Source: Corallococcus macrosporus
GTDB lineage: Bacteria > Myxococcota > Myxococcia > Myxococcales > Myxococcaceae
Assembly: GCF_017302985.1 (NCBI RefSeq)
Contig: NZ_JAFIMU010000009.1
Coordinates: 186,001-250,000 of the forward strand
Direction: 5' to 3'
Length of the DNA stretch: 64,000 nt
Shown: positions 37,803 to 47,196 of the stretch, piece after piece
Position numbering within the stretch: position 1 is the first letter of the stretch
Layout: each line of letters opens with the position of its first letter
Made by a program: the position numbers and the translations under genes
Notes under the pieces: generated by a model
What the model was told of the DNA's origin: nothing
The model's database searches: none
The model's input: the letters and a program-made list of their open reading frames with translations, nothing else

Positions 37803-38081
37803 GGGGGACCTTCGGGATTGCCTACCCGTCGGGTAGCGCGGTTGCACGGCTTACTGGAGTGGGGGAACACCAGTGCCGCGACAACACGCTCGCACGCACG
37901 CCGTCAGCACAGACGGGCGGGCGCCAGGGCTGGAGGAGAGCCGGACCGACGCGGAGGCGCGCATGCGGGTTTGACGCATGGCGTAAGTGGTACCGCGCGC
38001 GGGCAGGTGTGCACAACCGCCCGGCGGCCTGGGGCAGCGGATTTTTCGCGCGCCCCGGCCCTCCCTGGCGGATGGCGGTGC

Positions 38082-38471
38082 TCAGTTCTGGAGCTGGAGC
38101 GTCACCGTGGCCGGAACAGGCGTGCAGTGACACGCGTCGCACGTCCACTCCACGCGCTGGGCGGGCGTCACGTGCGAGCCCGCCGTGGCCACCACGCGGA
38201 TGGGGCTGGGCGCGAGCGTTTCGTTGATGGCCGTGGTGACGCCCCGGTCATCCGTCACGCCGGTGATGCTGACGTTGCTCTCCAGGTTGGTGGCCGTCAC
38301 GGACGCGCCCTGGATGTACGCGCCGTCCGCCGACATCACCTCCACGCGCAGCGACATCGGCTCCGCGCAGGTGTCCTCGTGCCGGTTCGCGCTGGGGGCG
38401 TCATCACAGCCCGTCAGCAGCACGCTCGCGAGGAGCCCCAACCACCCATACGTCCTCAACTGCTTTCCCAT
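38082..38471 (-). CDS. Small lipoprotein with Ig/carboxypeptidase-regulatory-like domain
   Basis: The 129-residue product starts MGKQLRTYGWLGLLASVLLTGC, a clear lipoprotein signal (LLTGC). The mature part is a single beta domain: LRVEVMSADGAYIQGASVTA, then VTDDRGVTTAIN, as in carboxypeptidase-regulatory-like or Big-type surface domains. Four Cys residues near the end (EWTCDACHCTP) may form disulfides. Single gene; the 280 bases upstream, towards RNase HII, hold no recognisable element. Function unknown. Confidence 0.7.
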   Translation of the reverse strand: MGKQLRTYGWLGLLASVLLTGCDDAPSANRHEDTCAEPMSLRVEVMSADGAYIQGASVTATNLESNVSITGVTDDRGVTTAINETLAPSPIRVVATAGSHVTPAQRVEWTCDACHCTPVPATVTLQLQN

Positions 38472-38538
38472 CCCCACGCCCCCAACCCGTCCCATGCAAG
38501 GAATCTGGTACCGGGGGACGGGTGCTGCAATGCGTGTG

Positions 38539-39975
38539 TCAGGCGGCGGGCGTCAGTCGCGCATGGGCAAAACGTGCGGCATCCGTGTCCGGATATCGAT
38601 GCAGGATGTACCGGTAGATTTCCTCCGCGCGCACCGCGTTTCCCAACTTTTCCCCCTGCACGCGCGCCAGGAACACCAATGCGCGCGGCGCGGTGGGTTC
38701 ATCCGGCGCCGCGTCCGCCGCGGCTTCCAACGCTTTGACCGACAGTGGGAAATCTCCTTCCACCGCCGCGGCCTGGCCAATGAACAGATGGTGCGCCGGC
38801 GAAAGTTTCAGCCGGGGCACGACGTGCAGCACGCCGTACAGCGCCAGCGCCTTCGCCACGTCGCGCGCCTCCACCGCCGCGCCCAGCTCCGCCAGCCGCT
38901 GGTCGCGGGTGGCCTCGGCCTCGGCGGCGGAGGGCTCCGGGGCCGGGAGCCCCGGGGACTCGCGCAGCGCCGTGGGCACGCGCTGGGGCGCGGTGTCTCC
39001 CAGGGTGGGCTCCAGGAACTCGCGCGCGGGCAGGTAGCCCAGCGCGTCCCCGTGCACGTACAGCACGCGCCCCAGCAGGCTCGCGGCGCAGAAGGGCATC
39101 AGGCAGGTGAGCACCTGCGCGATGAGTCCGGACACGAACGGAAGCCCCAGCTCCACGACCCAGGCCGCGCACCCGCGCAGCACGCCGTGGACCGAGGCCA
39201 GCACCACGAACACCCCCGTCACGAGCCCCGCATCGCGCCCCAGCGCCCGCAGGCAGCCGAGCGTGCGCACGGGGTTCAGCGCGGCGCGCACCGACTGTGT
39301 GGCGGCGGCCAGCAAGAGCGCCCACGGCAGCCACAGCAGGCCCAGGCCCGCGAGTGCCCAGAAGAGCGCGTTGCCTCGCACCTCGGGCAACCACAGGGTG
39401 TCCAGCGGGTAGAGGAACCGGACGACGATGGCGAAGCCGGACACGGGCGGCAGCAGGTGCCACGCGTGCACGAGCGCGGGCAGGAAGACGCCCACGGTGA
39501 CGCCCAGGCCGCGCAGGCCCGGCAGGAGGTTGTCCTGGACGAGGCTGGTGAAGCCCGGGCCCTCGGGATCCGCGTCGCCCCGGGCCGTGCCGCGCACGAG
39601 CGAGAAGAAGGCGGACCAGAAGACGCCCAGCGCGAGCGTCAGGGGCAGCACGTGGAGGATGCGCACGCCCACCGCGAACATGTGCAGCACGGCCAGCATC
39701 ACGCTGACGGCGATGAGCGTCTGCAGGCCCGGTCCGGTGAAGGGAAAGCGCAGGGAGTCCAGCAGCCGGGTCCGGAGGGCGGCTCCCGAGCGTGAGCGCA
39801 GGAGCACGTTCGCCGTGCCCTCGCACCGGCCGCACACGGCGTACTCCACCGTGCCCGTGCGCCGCAGCTCCACGCACGCGGGGCACAGCAGGGCCTCGCA
39901 GTGTTCACAGCGCCAGCCGGCGGCGGCGTCCGGGTGGCCGGTACAGCGGGGTGGGGCGGGGAGGGACGTGGCCAT
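38539..39975 (-). CDS. B-box-like zinc finger, multi-helix membrane and TPR-like protein
   Basis: The 478-residue protein starts MATSLPAPPRCTGHPDAAAG; the in-frame ATG at 40011 precedes the conserved part. The N-terminus is a cytoplasmic zinc-binding segment with CTGH, CEHCEALLCPACVEL and CGRCEG. About six membrane helices follow (about 75-330). The C-terminus is a soluble TPR-like region (LAELGAAVEARDVAKALALYG to EEIYRYILHRYPDTDAA). Such mixtures are common in myxobacteria and usually uncharacterised. It is the last gene of the operon with the methyltransferase and M61 peptidase genes (13-base gap). Confidence 0.7.
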   Translation of the reverse strand: MATSLPAPPRCTGHPDAAAGWRCEHCEALLCPACVELRRTGTVEYAVCGRCEGTANVLLRSRSGAALRTRLLDSLRFPFTGPGLQTLIAVSVMLAVLHMFAVGVRILHVLPLTLALGVFWSAFFSLVRGTARGDADPEGPGFTSLVQDNLLPGLRGLGVTVGVFLPALVHAWHLLPPVSGFAIVVRFLYPLDTLWLPEVRGNALFWALAGLGLLWLPWALLLAAATQSVRAALNPVRTLGCLRALGRDAGLVTGVFVVLASVHGVLRGCAAWVVELGLPFVSGLIAQVLTCLMPFCAASLLGRVLYVHGDALGYLPAREFLEPTLGDTAPQRVPTALRESPGLPAPEPSAAEAEATRDQRLAELGAAVEARDVAKALALYGVLHVVPRLKLSPAHHLFIGQAAAVEGDFPLSVKALEAAADAAPDEPTAPRALVFLARVQGEKLGNAVRAEEIYRYILHRYPDTDAARFAHARLTPAA

Positions 39976-39988
39976 GCGGCCGGCAAGC

Positions 39989-41761
39989 CTACGCCGGGCC
40001 GGGAGTCTCATCCCAGGGGGCGCCCAGCCACGCCTGGAACGCGGCCTTCTGCGCGTCGCTGGGGCGCTCCACGCGCTGGAGCCACGCGGCGTCCGCGGGC
40101 TTCTGGCCCAGCACCACCGGCACCTCCAGCAGGCGGTCGCGGCGGAACAGCGTCACCCGCACGGTGTCGCCGGGGCGCTTGTCCTCGCAGCGGGCGATGA
40201 GCCCCGCGCCGTCCACGCGCCAGCCGTCCAGCGCCACCACGTCGTCCTCCGGATACAGGCCGGCCTCCAGCGCGGGCGTGCCCTCCGGCACGGTGGACAG
40301 CGTGGAGGAGCCGCGCACCGTGACGCCCAGCCAGCCCTTCGGCCGGGGCTCGCCCTTGAGGCGCGGCGGCGTGCCGCCCTTGTCGTTGGGGGCCTCCCGC
40401 ACGCGGAAGGACAGCTCCAGCCCCACGTGCGCGAAGACGCCGTAGTCCAGGTCGTCCGTGGAGCGCACCGCCCGGTCGAAGAAGGGCGTCAGGTCCACGC
40501 CCGCCACCTCGCTCGCGGCCTTCTCCACGCCGTCCTCCGGCACGCCGGAGCCGTCGCCATGGCGTTGCCACAAGAGCCGCATGACGTCATCCAGGCTCTT
40601 CGCGTCGCGGGTGGCGCGGCGCACCTCCAGGTCCAGCAGCGCGCACACCACCTCGCCCTTCAGGTAGTAGGAGATGGCGCTGTTGGTGGAGTGCTCGTCC
40701 GGGCGGTAGTGCTTCACCCAGCTGACGAGCGACGCCTCGGTGAGCGTCTGCACGCGGCGCCCCGGCGTGGAGTGCAGCAGGCTGAGCGTCTCCCCCAGGC
40801 GGGCCAGGTAGCGCGGGGCGGACATCAGGCCCGCGCGGCGCACGAAGAGGTTGTCGTAGTAGGCGGTGCCGCCCTCGAAGGCCCACAAGAGCGTGGTGTA
40901 GTTCTCCTGCGAGTAGTCGAACGGCACCAGCGCGCGCGGCTTCACCCGCTTGATGTTCCACAGGTGGAAGTACTCGTGCGCCACCAGCGTGAGGAAGTCC
41001 TCCCAGCCCCGGTGCGTGGACAGGCCCGTGCGCGGGAAGAGCAGCGCGGTGGAGGCCTGGTGCTCCAGGCCGCCGCGCCCCTTGTCGGTGAGGTAGACGA
41101 GGAACAGGTAGCGCTTGAGCGGCAGGCCTTCGTACATGCGCGCCTGGGCTTCACAGATGCGCTGCATGTCCGCGCACAGCCGGTCCGCGTCCGGCACGCT
41201 GTCGCCCCACACCACCACTTCATGCGGCACGCCCGCGGCGGTGAAGGTGAGCGGCGTGTGCGGGCCCACCTCGAAGGGGCTGTCCACGAGCGCGTCGTAG
41301 TCCGGCGCGTGGAAGGTGGCCCCTTCCGAGTCCAGCGCGCAGAACGTGCGCCAGCCCTGCGGCGCGTCCACGGTGACGTGGTGGGGCAGGGCGCGCGTGC
41401 CTTCCGTGTAGAGGAACACGGTGGCGCCGTTGAAGTACGCGTGGCTGCCGTCCAGGTGGCTGGTGCGCACGGACAGCTCGTTCGCGTAGACGCGGTAGCG
41501 CAGCGTGACGGCCTGGCCCTTCGCCTCCACGCGCCAGGTGCGCTTGTCCACGCGGCGCACCGGCAGGGGCTGTCCGTCCGGCCCCTGCGCGGTGACGTCC
41601 TGCACCTGGCGGGCGTACTCGCGCACCAGGTAGCTGCCCGGCGTCCACACCGGCATCACCGCGTCGAGCACGTCAGGCCCGGCGGGGAAGGCGGCCTCCA
41701 CCTCGAACAGGTGCGCATGCGGGCGGGGCATGGCGACGTGGTAGCGGACGGCGAGCGGCAT
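39989..41761 (-). CDS. M61 family aminopeptidase with PDZ domain
   Basis: The 590-residue protein matches the glycyl-aminopeptidase family M61. It has an N-terminal beta domain (MPVWTPGSYLVREYARQV), the zinc motif VAHEYFHLWNIKR (about residue 260) with a following Glu in FEGGTAYYD, and a C-terminal PDZ domain (GWLGVTVRG, ALEAGLYPEDDVVALDG, about 455-560). No signal peptide is visible, so it is probably cytoplasmic. It lies 36 bases after the rRNA methyltransferase gene and 13 bases before the B-box membrane gene. Confidence 0.88.
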   Translation of the reverse strand: MPLAVRYHVAMPRPHAHLFEVEAAFPAGPDVLDAVMPVWTPGSYLVREYARQVQDVTAQGPDGQPLPVRRVDKRTWRVEAKGQAVTLRYRVYANELSVRTSHLDGSHAYFNGATVFLYTEGTRALPHHVTVDAPQGWRTFCALDSEGATFHAPDYDALVDSPFEVGPHTPLTFTAAGVPHEVVVWGDSVPDADRLCADMQRICEAQARMYEGLPLKRYLFLVYLTDKGRGGLEHQASTALLFPRTGLSTHRGWEDFLTLVAHEYFHLWNIKRVKPRALVPFDYSQENYTTLLWAFEGGTAYYDNLFVRRAGLMSAPRYLARLGETLSLLHSTPGRRVQTLTEASLVSWVKHYRPDEHSTNSAISYYLKGEVVCALLDLEVRRATRDAKSLDDVMRLLWQRHGDGSGVPEDGVEKAASEVAGVDLTPFFDRAVRSTDDLDYGVFAHVGLELSFRVREAPNDKGGTPPRLKGEPRPKGWLGVTVRGSSTLSTVPEGTPALEAGLYPEDDVVALDGWRVDGAGLIARCEDKRPGDTVRVTLFRRDRLLEVPVVLGQKPADAAWLQRVERPSDAQKAAFQAWLGAPWDETPGPA

Positions 41762-41797
41762 GGACGGAGGGCCTTTCTTCCTTTGGGGACGGCGGGG

Positions 41798-43288
41798 TTA
41801 CTTCGCCTTGACGAGCACGGCGCCGAAGAAGCCGTCGGTGCCGTGGGTGTGCGGGGCCAGCCGCAGGAAGGGGCCGGGCCCCAGCTTCGCGCCCAGCTCC
41901 GCGCCCAGCACCTCCGCCACGGGCCGCACGCTGAAGTCGGGGTGCTTGGAGAGGAAGTCCTCCACCACCTCCTCGTTCTCCTCGCGCAGCACGCTGCACG
42001 TGCCGTAGATGAGCCGGCCGCCGGGCTTCACCAGCATGGCGAAGCGCGCGAGCAGCGCCTTCTGCCGGCCCACGTGCATCTCCAGGTCCTCCGGCGTGAG
42101 GCGGTATCTCGCGTCCGGCTTGCGGCGGAAGGTGCCGGTGCCGCTGCACGGCGCGTCCACCAGCACGCGGTCCGCCAGCCCCTTCAGCGGCGTGAGTGCG
42201 GCGTCCGCGTCCGGGCCCTCATGGGGGATGAGCTGCGTGCGCACGTTGTGCACGCCGGCGCGGCGCGCGCGCTTGCGCAGGTCCTCCATGCGGCCCTCGT
42301 CCACGTCGAGCGCGTGCAGGTCCCCGCGGTTCTTCATCTGCGCGGCCAGTTGAAGCGTCTTGCCGCCCGCGCCCGCGCACGCGTCCACCACGCGGGTGGG
42401 CGGCGCGTCCACGAGCATGCCCAGGAGCTGGCTGCCCTCGTCTTGAATCTCGAAGCCCCCGTCCTTGAAGTCCTGGAGGGAGAAGAGGTTGAGCCGCGTC
42501 TCCATGACGAGGCCGAACGGGGACAGCGTGGTGGGCTTCGTGGACTCCACGTCCTCCGCGGCCAGGCGCTCCTGGAGCTGGGCGCGGTCGCCCTTGAGCG
42601 TGTTGGCGCGGACGATGAGCGGGGCGCGCTCGTTCATGGCCTCCGCCGCGCGCGCGGCGTCCTTGCCGAAGACGGCGCGGAAGCGGTCCGCGAGGAAGTC
42701 CGGCAGCGACGCGGCGATGGGGAAGCGCTTCGCCTCCGGCAGGCCGTCCAGCTCCGCGGCGGCGTCCGGCAGGCGGTCGAGCACGGACACGTCCGGGCCG
42801 GTGAGCCCGCTGGAGCGCGCGACGTAGGTGGGGTCCTCGCCGTGGAGGATGCGGGACGCGGCCAGCCGCATGACGTCCTGGCGCGTGGGGTCCAGCGCGT
42901 CGAACTTCCGGTGCGACTTCTCCAGGAGGAAGTCCACGGTGCGCTGGCGGCGCAGGAGCGCGTAGACGCGCTCGGCCACGGCGCGGCGCTCGGTGGAGTA
43001 GAGGGCCGTCTTGCGGCGCAGTACGAACTCCAGCGCGCGGTCGGACAGGCGGCCCTCGCGGCGCACGCCGCCGTAGGCCTCCAGACAGGCCTGGAGGACC
43101 AGGTCCTCGCGCAGGGGGCGGTTGGGGTTGGGGCGCGCGCGTTCGTGCTGGGCGCGGCTCATCTTCGGTTTGTCAGCGCGTCCCTTGGCGTCCTTGCGCT
43201 TCTTCGGAGCGCCAGGGCGGGACGAACGGGGCCCGCCCGGCTTGGGGGCGCCGCCGCGGGAAGGTCCAGGCTTGCGAGTCGTGGCCAT
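41798..43288 (-). CDS. RsmB/NOP family rRNA (cytosine-C5) methyltransferase
   Basis: The 496-residue protein starts MATTRKPGPSRGG with a long basic tail. A NusB-like N-terminal domain (about 60-180) precedes the SAM-dependent domain: VVDACAGAGGKTLQLA (SAM binding), then DAPCSGTGTFRRKPD and LIYGTCSVLREENEE, which hold the two active-site Cys residues. The architecture fits RsmB, which methylates C967 of 16S rRNA, but other family members cannot be excluded. It is first in the operon with the M61 peptidase gene. Confidence 0.85.
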   Translation of the reverse strand: MATTRKPGPSRGGAPKPGGPRSSRPGAPKKRKDAKGRADKPKMSRAQHERARPNPNRPLREDLVLQACLEAYGGVRREGRLSDRALEFVLRRKTALYSTERRAVAERVYALLRRQRTVDFLLEKSHRKFDALDPTRQDVMRLAASRILHGEDPTYVARSSGLTGPDVSVLDRLPDAAAELDGLPEAKRFPIAASLPDFLADRFRAVFGKDAARAAEAMNERAPLIVRANTLKGDRAQLQERLAAEDVESTKPTTLSPFGLVMETRLNLFSLQDFKDGGFEIQDEGSQLLGMLVDAPPTRVVDACAGAGGKTLQLAAQMKNRGDLHALDVDEGRMEDLRKRARRAGVHNVRTQLIPHEGPDADAALTPLKGLADRVLVDAPCSGTGTFRRKPDARYRLTPEDLEMHVGRQKALLARFAMLVKPGGRLIYGTCSVLREENEEVVEDFLSKHPDFSVRPVAEVLGAELGAKLGPGPFLRLAPHTHGTDGFFGAVLVKAK

Positions 43289-43342
43289 GTCGCATGGGCC
43301 TTCGCATCCCCCGGGCAGCCTTGACAAGCGGGGAACGCAAAA

Positions 43343-43383
43343 GACGCCCCCGGAAGGCCCTGGAGGGACCGGCCGGAGGCGTC
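43343..43383 (-). terminator. Terminator for the phosphatase gene
   Basis: GACGCC pairs with GGCGTC, and an inner CCGG pairs with CCGG across an interrupted stem. On the minus strand the stem is followed by a TCTTTTGCG tract. It lies between the phosphatase stop (43500) and the methyltransferase start (43288). Confidence 0.5.
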
Positions 43384-43499
43384 CAGGCGCCACTTCAGGG
43401 GGCTTTCCGGGACCTGCCGTCCGCCCCCCGGCCCGGCGGGGTGGACCCACTGGTCCGACTGTCGGACCAGTTGAGTCCGGGCGCCTCCGGGGAGAGGGC

Positions 43500-45167
43500 T
43501 CAGCGGTTCCGGCGACGGCGGCGCATGAGGCCGGCGACGAGGGCGGCCGCGGCCGGAATCAGGGCGGCGGATGGGCCGGCGGTGCAGCCTCCGGCCCCGT
43601 TCGCGTCATCAGCCCCGGGCGTGACGCCTGGCGTCGTGGGCGTGGCCGGAACCTCGGGGCGGGGGTCGGGGTCGGACGGCGTGGTGCCGGGATCCTCGCC
43701 GGAGCCCGTGCCGGGGTCGGTGGTGCCGGTGCCGCTGGACGCCACGGTGACGACGGTGGTGGCGGTCAGGGGGGAGGCGCCCTGGACGGTAGCCGTGGCC
43801 GTCACCGTGTAGGTGCCGGCCTGGGCGAAGACGTGCTGGGCCTGGGGGCCCTGCGCGGTGGCGCCGTCGCCGAAGTCCCAGGTGACGGTGGCGCCGGACT
43901 GGGAGGCCGTCGCGGTGAACGCGGCAGTGTGGGGCGCGGTGCCGCTGGCGCTGTCGACGGCGACGTTCAGCGTGCCCTGGGGCGCTTCCGGCTGCGCGGG
44001 CAGCGTCTTGGAGAGGGTGAACGAGTCCAGGACGCCGCCATCCGTCTTCACGAGCTTCGCGGTGAGGTTGCCCTCCACGACGTCCACATCGAGGAAGCCA
44101 TGGGCCGCGTCGTCGCGGATGACGCTCCAGGATGGGCGCGACGTGGCGAATTCACGCAGCGTGGCGCCGCCGCCGCCGACGACGAGGTAGGGGATGCCCG
44201 TCTCGTTCTTGCCGGCCTCGGCGTCACCGAGCATGGGCTTGCTGCGCTCGTAGTCGTGGTCATGGCCGGTGAGGACCAGGTCCACGCCGTACTTCTCGAA
44301 CAGCGGGCCGAACTGGCGGCGCATGGTGAGCTGCGAGCCGTGCTCGCCGCTGGACCAGGACGGGTGGTGGAAGAAGACGACCTTCCACGGCTGCGTGGTG
44401 GCGGCCAGGTCCTTCTCCACGAACGCCTTCTGCGCGGCGAGCGTGCACTTGCTCGAGGACGCCAGGCCCACGGCGCAGTTCGAGTCGATGGACACGAAGT
44501 GCACGTGGCCCCAGTCGAACGAGTAGTAGCGCTCCGAGCCCTCCGCGTTGTTCGTGGGCAGGTAGAGGTTGTCCAGGTAGGGCTGGGCCTCGTTGGTCAC
44601 GTACTCATGGTTGCCGGGCGTGGCGAACATGGGCACCTGCGCGAGCAGGGCGGCCATGGGGGTGAAGAGGTTCGTCTGGAATTCGGTCTCGGTGCCGGAC
44701 GCGTAGGCGTTGTCACCCAGGGCGACGAAGAGCTCCGGCTTGTTGGTGAGCATGGAGGCGGCGACCTTCCTCTGGTCGCTGCCGCCGGTGCCGAAGTCGC
44801 CCACGGCGGCGAAGTGCACGCGCCGCGTGCCGGGCACGGGGGCGGTGCTGAACGTCTTCGCCGGGGTCGTCTCACCGCACGCGTCCACGGAGTACGTATA
44901 GGAGGTGCCCGGAGACAGGCCGGTGAGGACCACGGCGTGGATCTTCGCGGTGGCCGTGGAGCGCGCCGTCTGGCCGGTGTCGCCCACGCCGTAGCGCACC
45001 TGGGCGCTGGAGCAGCTCGACGCCGTGCGGAACGCGACGGTGGCGGTGTCGGGGCCCACCTTCTGCAGGTAGGGATCACGCGGCAGGGCGAGCGCGTCAC
45101 CCGAGGCAAAGCCCCCGACGAACAGGGCAGCCAGGGCAGCGAGCGAGAGAGACTTCGTCCGGTCCAT
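43500..45167 (-). CDS. Secreted purple acid phosphatase-like protein with PKD domain and MYXO-CTERM-like tail
   Basis: The 555-residue protein starts MDRTKSLSLAALAALFVGG after GGAGG, a signal peptide. A fibronectin-like N-terminal domain (PRDPYLQKVGPDTATVAFRT) precedes the metallophosphoesterase core: AAVGDFGTGG, VALGDNAY, ATPGNHEYV, FFHHPSW and LTGHDHDYERS supply the metal ligands. A PKD domain (VTWDFGDGATAQG) and a Thr/Pro/Gly spacer follow. The C-terminal GAGGCTAGPSAALIP, a hydrophobic helix and RRRRRNR resemble a MYXO-CTERM surface-sorting signal. It is likely cell-surface phosphate release from organic esters. Confidence 0.88.
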   Translation of the reverse strand: MDRTKSLSLAALAALFVGGFASGDALALPRDPYLQKVGPDTATVAFRTASSCSSAQVRYGVGDTGQTARSTATAKIHAVVLTGLSPGTSYTYSVDACGETTPAKTFSTAPVPGTRRVHFAAVGDFGTGGSDQRKVAASMLTNKPELFVALGDNAYASGTETEFQTNLFTPMAALLAQVPMFATPGNHEYVTNEAQPYLDNLYLPTNNAEGSERYYSFDWGHVHFVSIDSNCAVGLASSSKCTLAAQKAFVEKDLAATTQPWKVVFFHHPSWSSGEHGSQLTMRRQFGPLFEKYGVDLVLTGHDHDYERSKPMLGDAEAGKNETGIPYLVVGGGGATLREFATSRPSWSVIRDDAAHGFLDVDVVEGNLTAKLVKTDGGVLDSFTLSKTLPAQPEAPQGTLNVAVDSASGTAPHTAAFTATASQSGATVTWDFGDGATAQGPQAQHVFAQAGTYTVTATATVQGASPLTATTVVTVASSGTGTTDPGTGSGEDPGTTPSDPDPRPEVPATPTTPGVTPGADDANGAGGCTAGPSAALIPAAAALVAGLMRRRRRNR

Positions 45168-45375
45168 GAATCCTCCGGCCCGAGACATTCGGGACCGGGG
45201 CGCAACGGTTCATGGCTCAACGTTCATCCGAAAATCAGGCAGCCGGGGGTAGGCAGGCGTGCGGGCGCTGGCTGCGGCTGAAAGGCAGACAGCAGGGCGT
45301 GTATTGCCTGTTTCAGCCCAGGCGCGTACAGGGCGCCGCCTTGCGGAGTCCGGGGGCTGCGTTACCCCTGAAGAC

Positions 45376-45573
45376 ATGACCGAAGTCCACTCCCAGACCC
45401 GTGAGTACACGCTCCCCGAGGGTTGCCCCGTGTGCGAGTCGGACCTGCCGGTGCGCGTGACGGCGACCGGTCCGAACGCGGTCTGCACGCACTGCGGCTG
45501 GATGGGCCGCCCGTTCATCACCGTGACGCACAACGGCCTGCGCGTGTCGTACGACGACACCGCGCGAGCCTGA
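45376..45573 (+). CDS. Small zinc-ribbon-like protein
   Basis: The 65-residue product starts MTEVHSQTREYTLPEG; a longer frame from 45259 lacks conserved sequence. Two Cys pairs, CPVCES and CTHCGWMG, separated by about 17 residues make a typical zinc ribbon. The tail RPFITVTHNGLRVSYDD is beta-rich. Such proteins bind zinc and often nucleic acid or protein partners; nothing more specific can be said. It ends at a hairpin shared with the convergent operon. Confidence 0.65.
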   Translation: MTEVHSQTREYTLPEGCPVCESDLPVRVTATGPNAVCTHCGWMGRPFITVTHNGLRVSYDDTARA

Positions 45574-45605
45574 GCAGCGCCAAAGGGCTGCCGTCCGTCA
45601 TGAGA

Positions 45606-45644
45606 AAGCCCGGGCCGGCGCATCGCTCGCGCCAACCCGGGCTT
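45606..45644. terminator. Bidirectional hairpin terminator
   Basis: A 9-bp perfect outer stem (AAGCCCGGG with CCCGGGCTT) lies between the zinc-ribbon gene and the end of the VTC operon. On the minus strand the stem runs into CTTTCTCAT. Confidence 0.65.
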
Positions 45645-45670
45645 CAATCCCAGACAGGTGGACCCTGGGC

Positions 45671-46480
45671 CTACGGCTTCTTGATGTCGTAGGAGACCAG
45701 TTCCTCCGTCCGCTCACCTTCCTCGCGGACCTTGCCCACGCCGGGGACCAGCCAGTACCTGCGCTGCTTCTCCTCCTTCACCTCGCCGCTCTTGTTCAGC
45801 TTGTCGCGCTGGACCTTGATGGCGTTGGTGAACGTGCCCGCGGGCGTCGTCACCGTCACGTCCTTCTCCAGGACCTTCCAGACGTAGGTCGGATCCTTCC
45901 CCTCCGTCCCGCCCGCGGAATAGGTGATCAGCTCGCGCACCTTGTCCTGGTGCTCCCAGGGCACGGAGGCCGGCGTCACCGCCAGGGACTTCATCATCGC
46001 CGGGGACCAGGTCGTCGCCTTCGTGGGCTGGCCGTCCGTGACGTCCTCCTCGCGCAGGCGCACCACCACGCCGGACGTCAGCTCCAACTGCCAGGAGTTC
46101 TCCTCGTAGACCGTGCCCGTCAGCGTGCGGTCCTGCTTGCTGTGCACCTTGACCGCCGTCATGGTCGTGCCGGGCACCGCCTCCGGGCCCTGCACCGTCA
46201 CCACCTTGTTGAAGACGCCTTCCTGCTCATCGGTGATGCGGTAGGTCCACGTGGAGCCCGTCGTCAGCGGCCACAGCGTCGTCAGCTCGGCCTGCTGATC
46301 CGGCTTCGTGCCGCCGCCCGTGCTCGGGTCCACCGGGTTGCCCGGCAGGTCCACCGTGCCGTCCGGGTTCGTCGTGGGCGAGCCCGGATCATTCCCCGTG
46401 GGCAGGCTGCCCCCGCCGCCACCACACGCGGCCAGCGCTCCACACGCCGCGAACAGCACCGCCAGCTTCCTGAACTTCAT
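45671..46480 (-). CDS. Lipoprotein, last gene of the VTC/DUF4956 operon
   Basis: The 269-residue product starts MKFRKLAVLFAACGALAACGG, a clear lipoprotein signal (LAAC), followed by a Gly/Pro/Thr spacer. The mature domain begins LWPLTTGSTWTYRITD and ends RRYWLVPGVGKVREEGERTEEL, a pattern seen in many uncharacterised bacterial lipoproteins with a calycin- or LolA-like beta fold. Its ATG overlaps the stop of the DUF4956 gene (ATGA), tying it to that membrane protein. Confidence 0.75.
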   Translation of the reverse strand: MKFRKLAVLFAACGALAACGGGGGSLPTGNDPGSPTTNPDGTVDLPGNPVDPSTGGGTKPDQQAELTTLWPLTTGSTWTYRITDEQEGVFNKVVTVQGPEAVPGTTMTAVKVHSKQDRTLTGTVYEENSWQLELTSGVVVRLREEDVTDGQPTKATTWSPAMMKSLAVTPASVPWEHQDKVRELITYSAGGTEGKDPTYVWKVLEKDVTVTTPAGTFTNAIKVQRDKLNKSGEVKEEKQRRYWLVPGVGKVREEGERTEELVSYDIKKP

Positions 46481-47196
46481 GCCATCTCCTCCCGCGCGCC
46501 CTTCGCGCTCACCGCCGTCCACCGCAGGCCCCTCAAGGGCGCCCCTTCCGTCCGTCCCAACGCCGCCGCCAGGCTTCCAGGCTCCGGCTCCTCCACTTCC
46601 AGTTCCACGCGCCGCGCGGAGAAGTCCAACGCGCAGCTCTTCACCATCACGTTGCGCTCGCCCAGCGCCGTCCTCAGCGTGGCCTCCGCGCGCACCAGGT
46701 CGTCCGCCTGCGCGGACACCACCAGCCGCTGCTTCGGCTCCTTCGCCGCCACGGCCTTCTTCTCGAACAGGTCCAGCACGAAGAGCAGCACCGCCACGAA
46801 CATCGTGCCCACGAACGCCAGCACCAGGTTCCCGTGGCCGCACGCCATGCCCAGGCCAATCACCAGGAACAGGATGGCCGCGTCACGCGGATCCTTCAGG
46901 CCGGAGCGGAACCGCACGAACCCGCCCAGGCCCACCAGTCCGAAGGCCTTCGCCACGCTGTTGCCAATCACCGCGGTAATCACGGCCGCCGCCGCGCAGA
47001 GGAGGATCTGCGCCTGCACCATCTCCACCTTCGGCAGCGGCTTGCCCAGCACCAGCCGCCAGGGCCGCGACGACAACAGCGCGCCAATCACCGCCGACGC
47101 CACCAGCCGGGGGAGGATGGCCCCCATCGACAGCGCCTGAAGCTCCTGCTCCACGTCCTGGAACAGCGCTCCGAATGGACCTTCCATGGGCGTCAT
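46477..47196 (-). CDS. DUF4956 membrane protein
   Basis: The 239-residue protein starts MTPMEGPFGALFQDVEQEL, its ATG overlapping the kinase-fusion stop (ATGA). The region SVAKAFGLVGLGGFVRFRSGLKDPRDAAILF is the DUF4956 signature (GLVGxxxxVRFRxxxKxPxD). About four or five membrane helices are followed by a cytoplasmic tail of about 80 residues (KEPKQRLVVSAQADDLVRAEA). DUF4956 proteins are repeatedly found next to VTC-domain polymerases in bacteria, as here, and are presumed partners in making or moving the polymer. Confidence 0.82.
   Translation of the reverse strand: MTPMEGPFGALFQDVEQELQALSMGAILPRLVASAVIGALLSSRPWRLVLGKPLPKVEMVQAQILLCAAAAVITAVIGNSVAKAFGLVGLGGFVRFRSGLKDPRDAAILFLVIGLGMACGHGNLVLAFVGTMFVAVLLFVLDLFEKKAVAAKEPKQRLVVSAQADDLVRAEATLRTALGERNVMVKSCALDFSARRVELEVEEPEPGSLAAALGRTEGAPLRGLRWTAVSAKGAREEMA

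Noticed and set aside
39428-43324. Antisense open frame of about 1298 codons across three genes
   Set aside because: It covers the membrane-TPR, M61 and RsmB-type genes on the other strand, all with firm motifs. It has no domain of its own.
43122-45281. Antisense open frame opposite the purple acid phosphatase gene
   Set aside because: The minus-strand gene has a signal peptide, full metal-ligand set and sorting tail. The antisense product is Gly/Arg/Val/Asp-biased without motifs.
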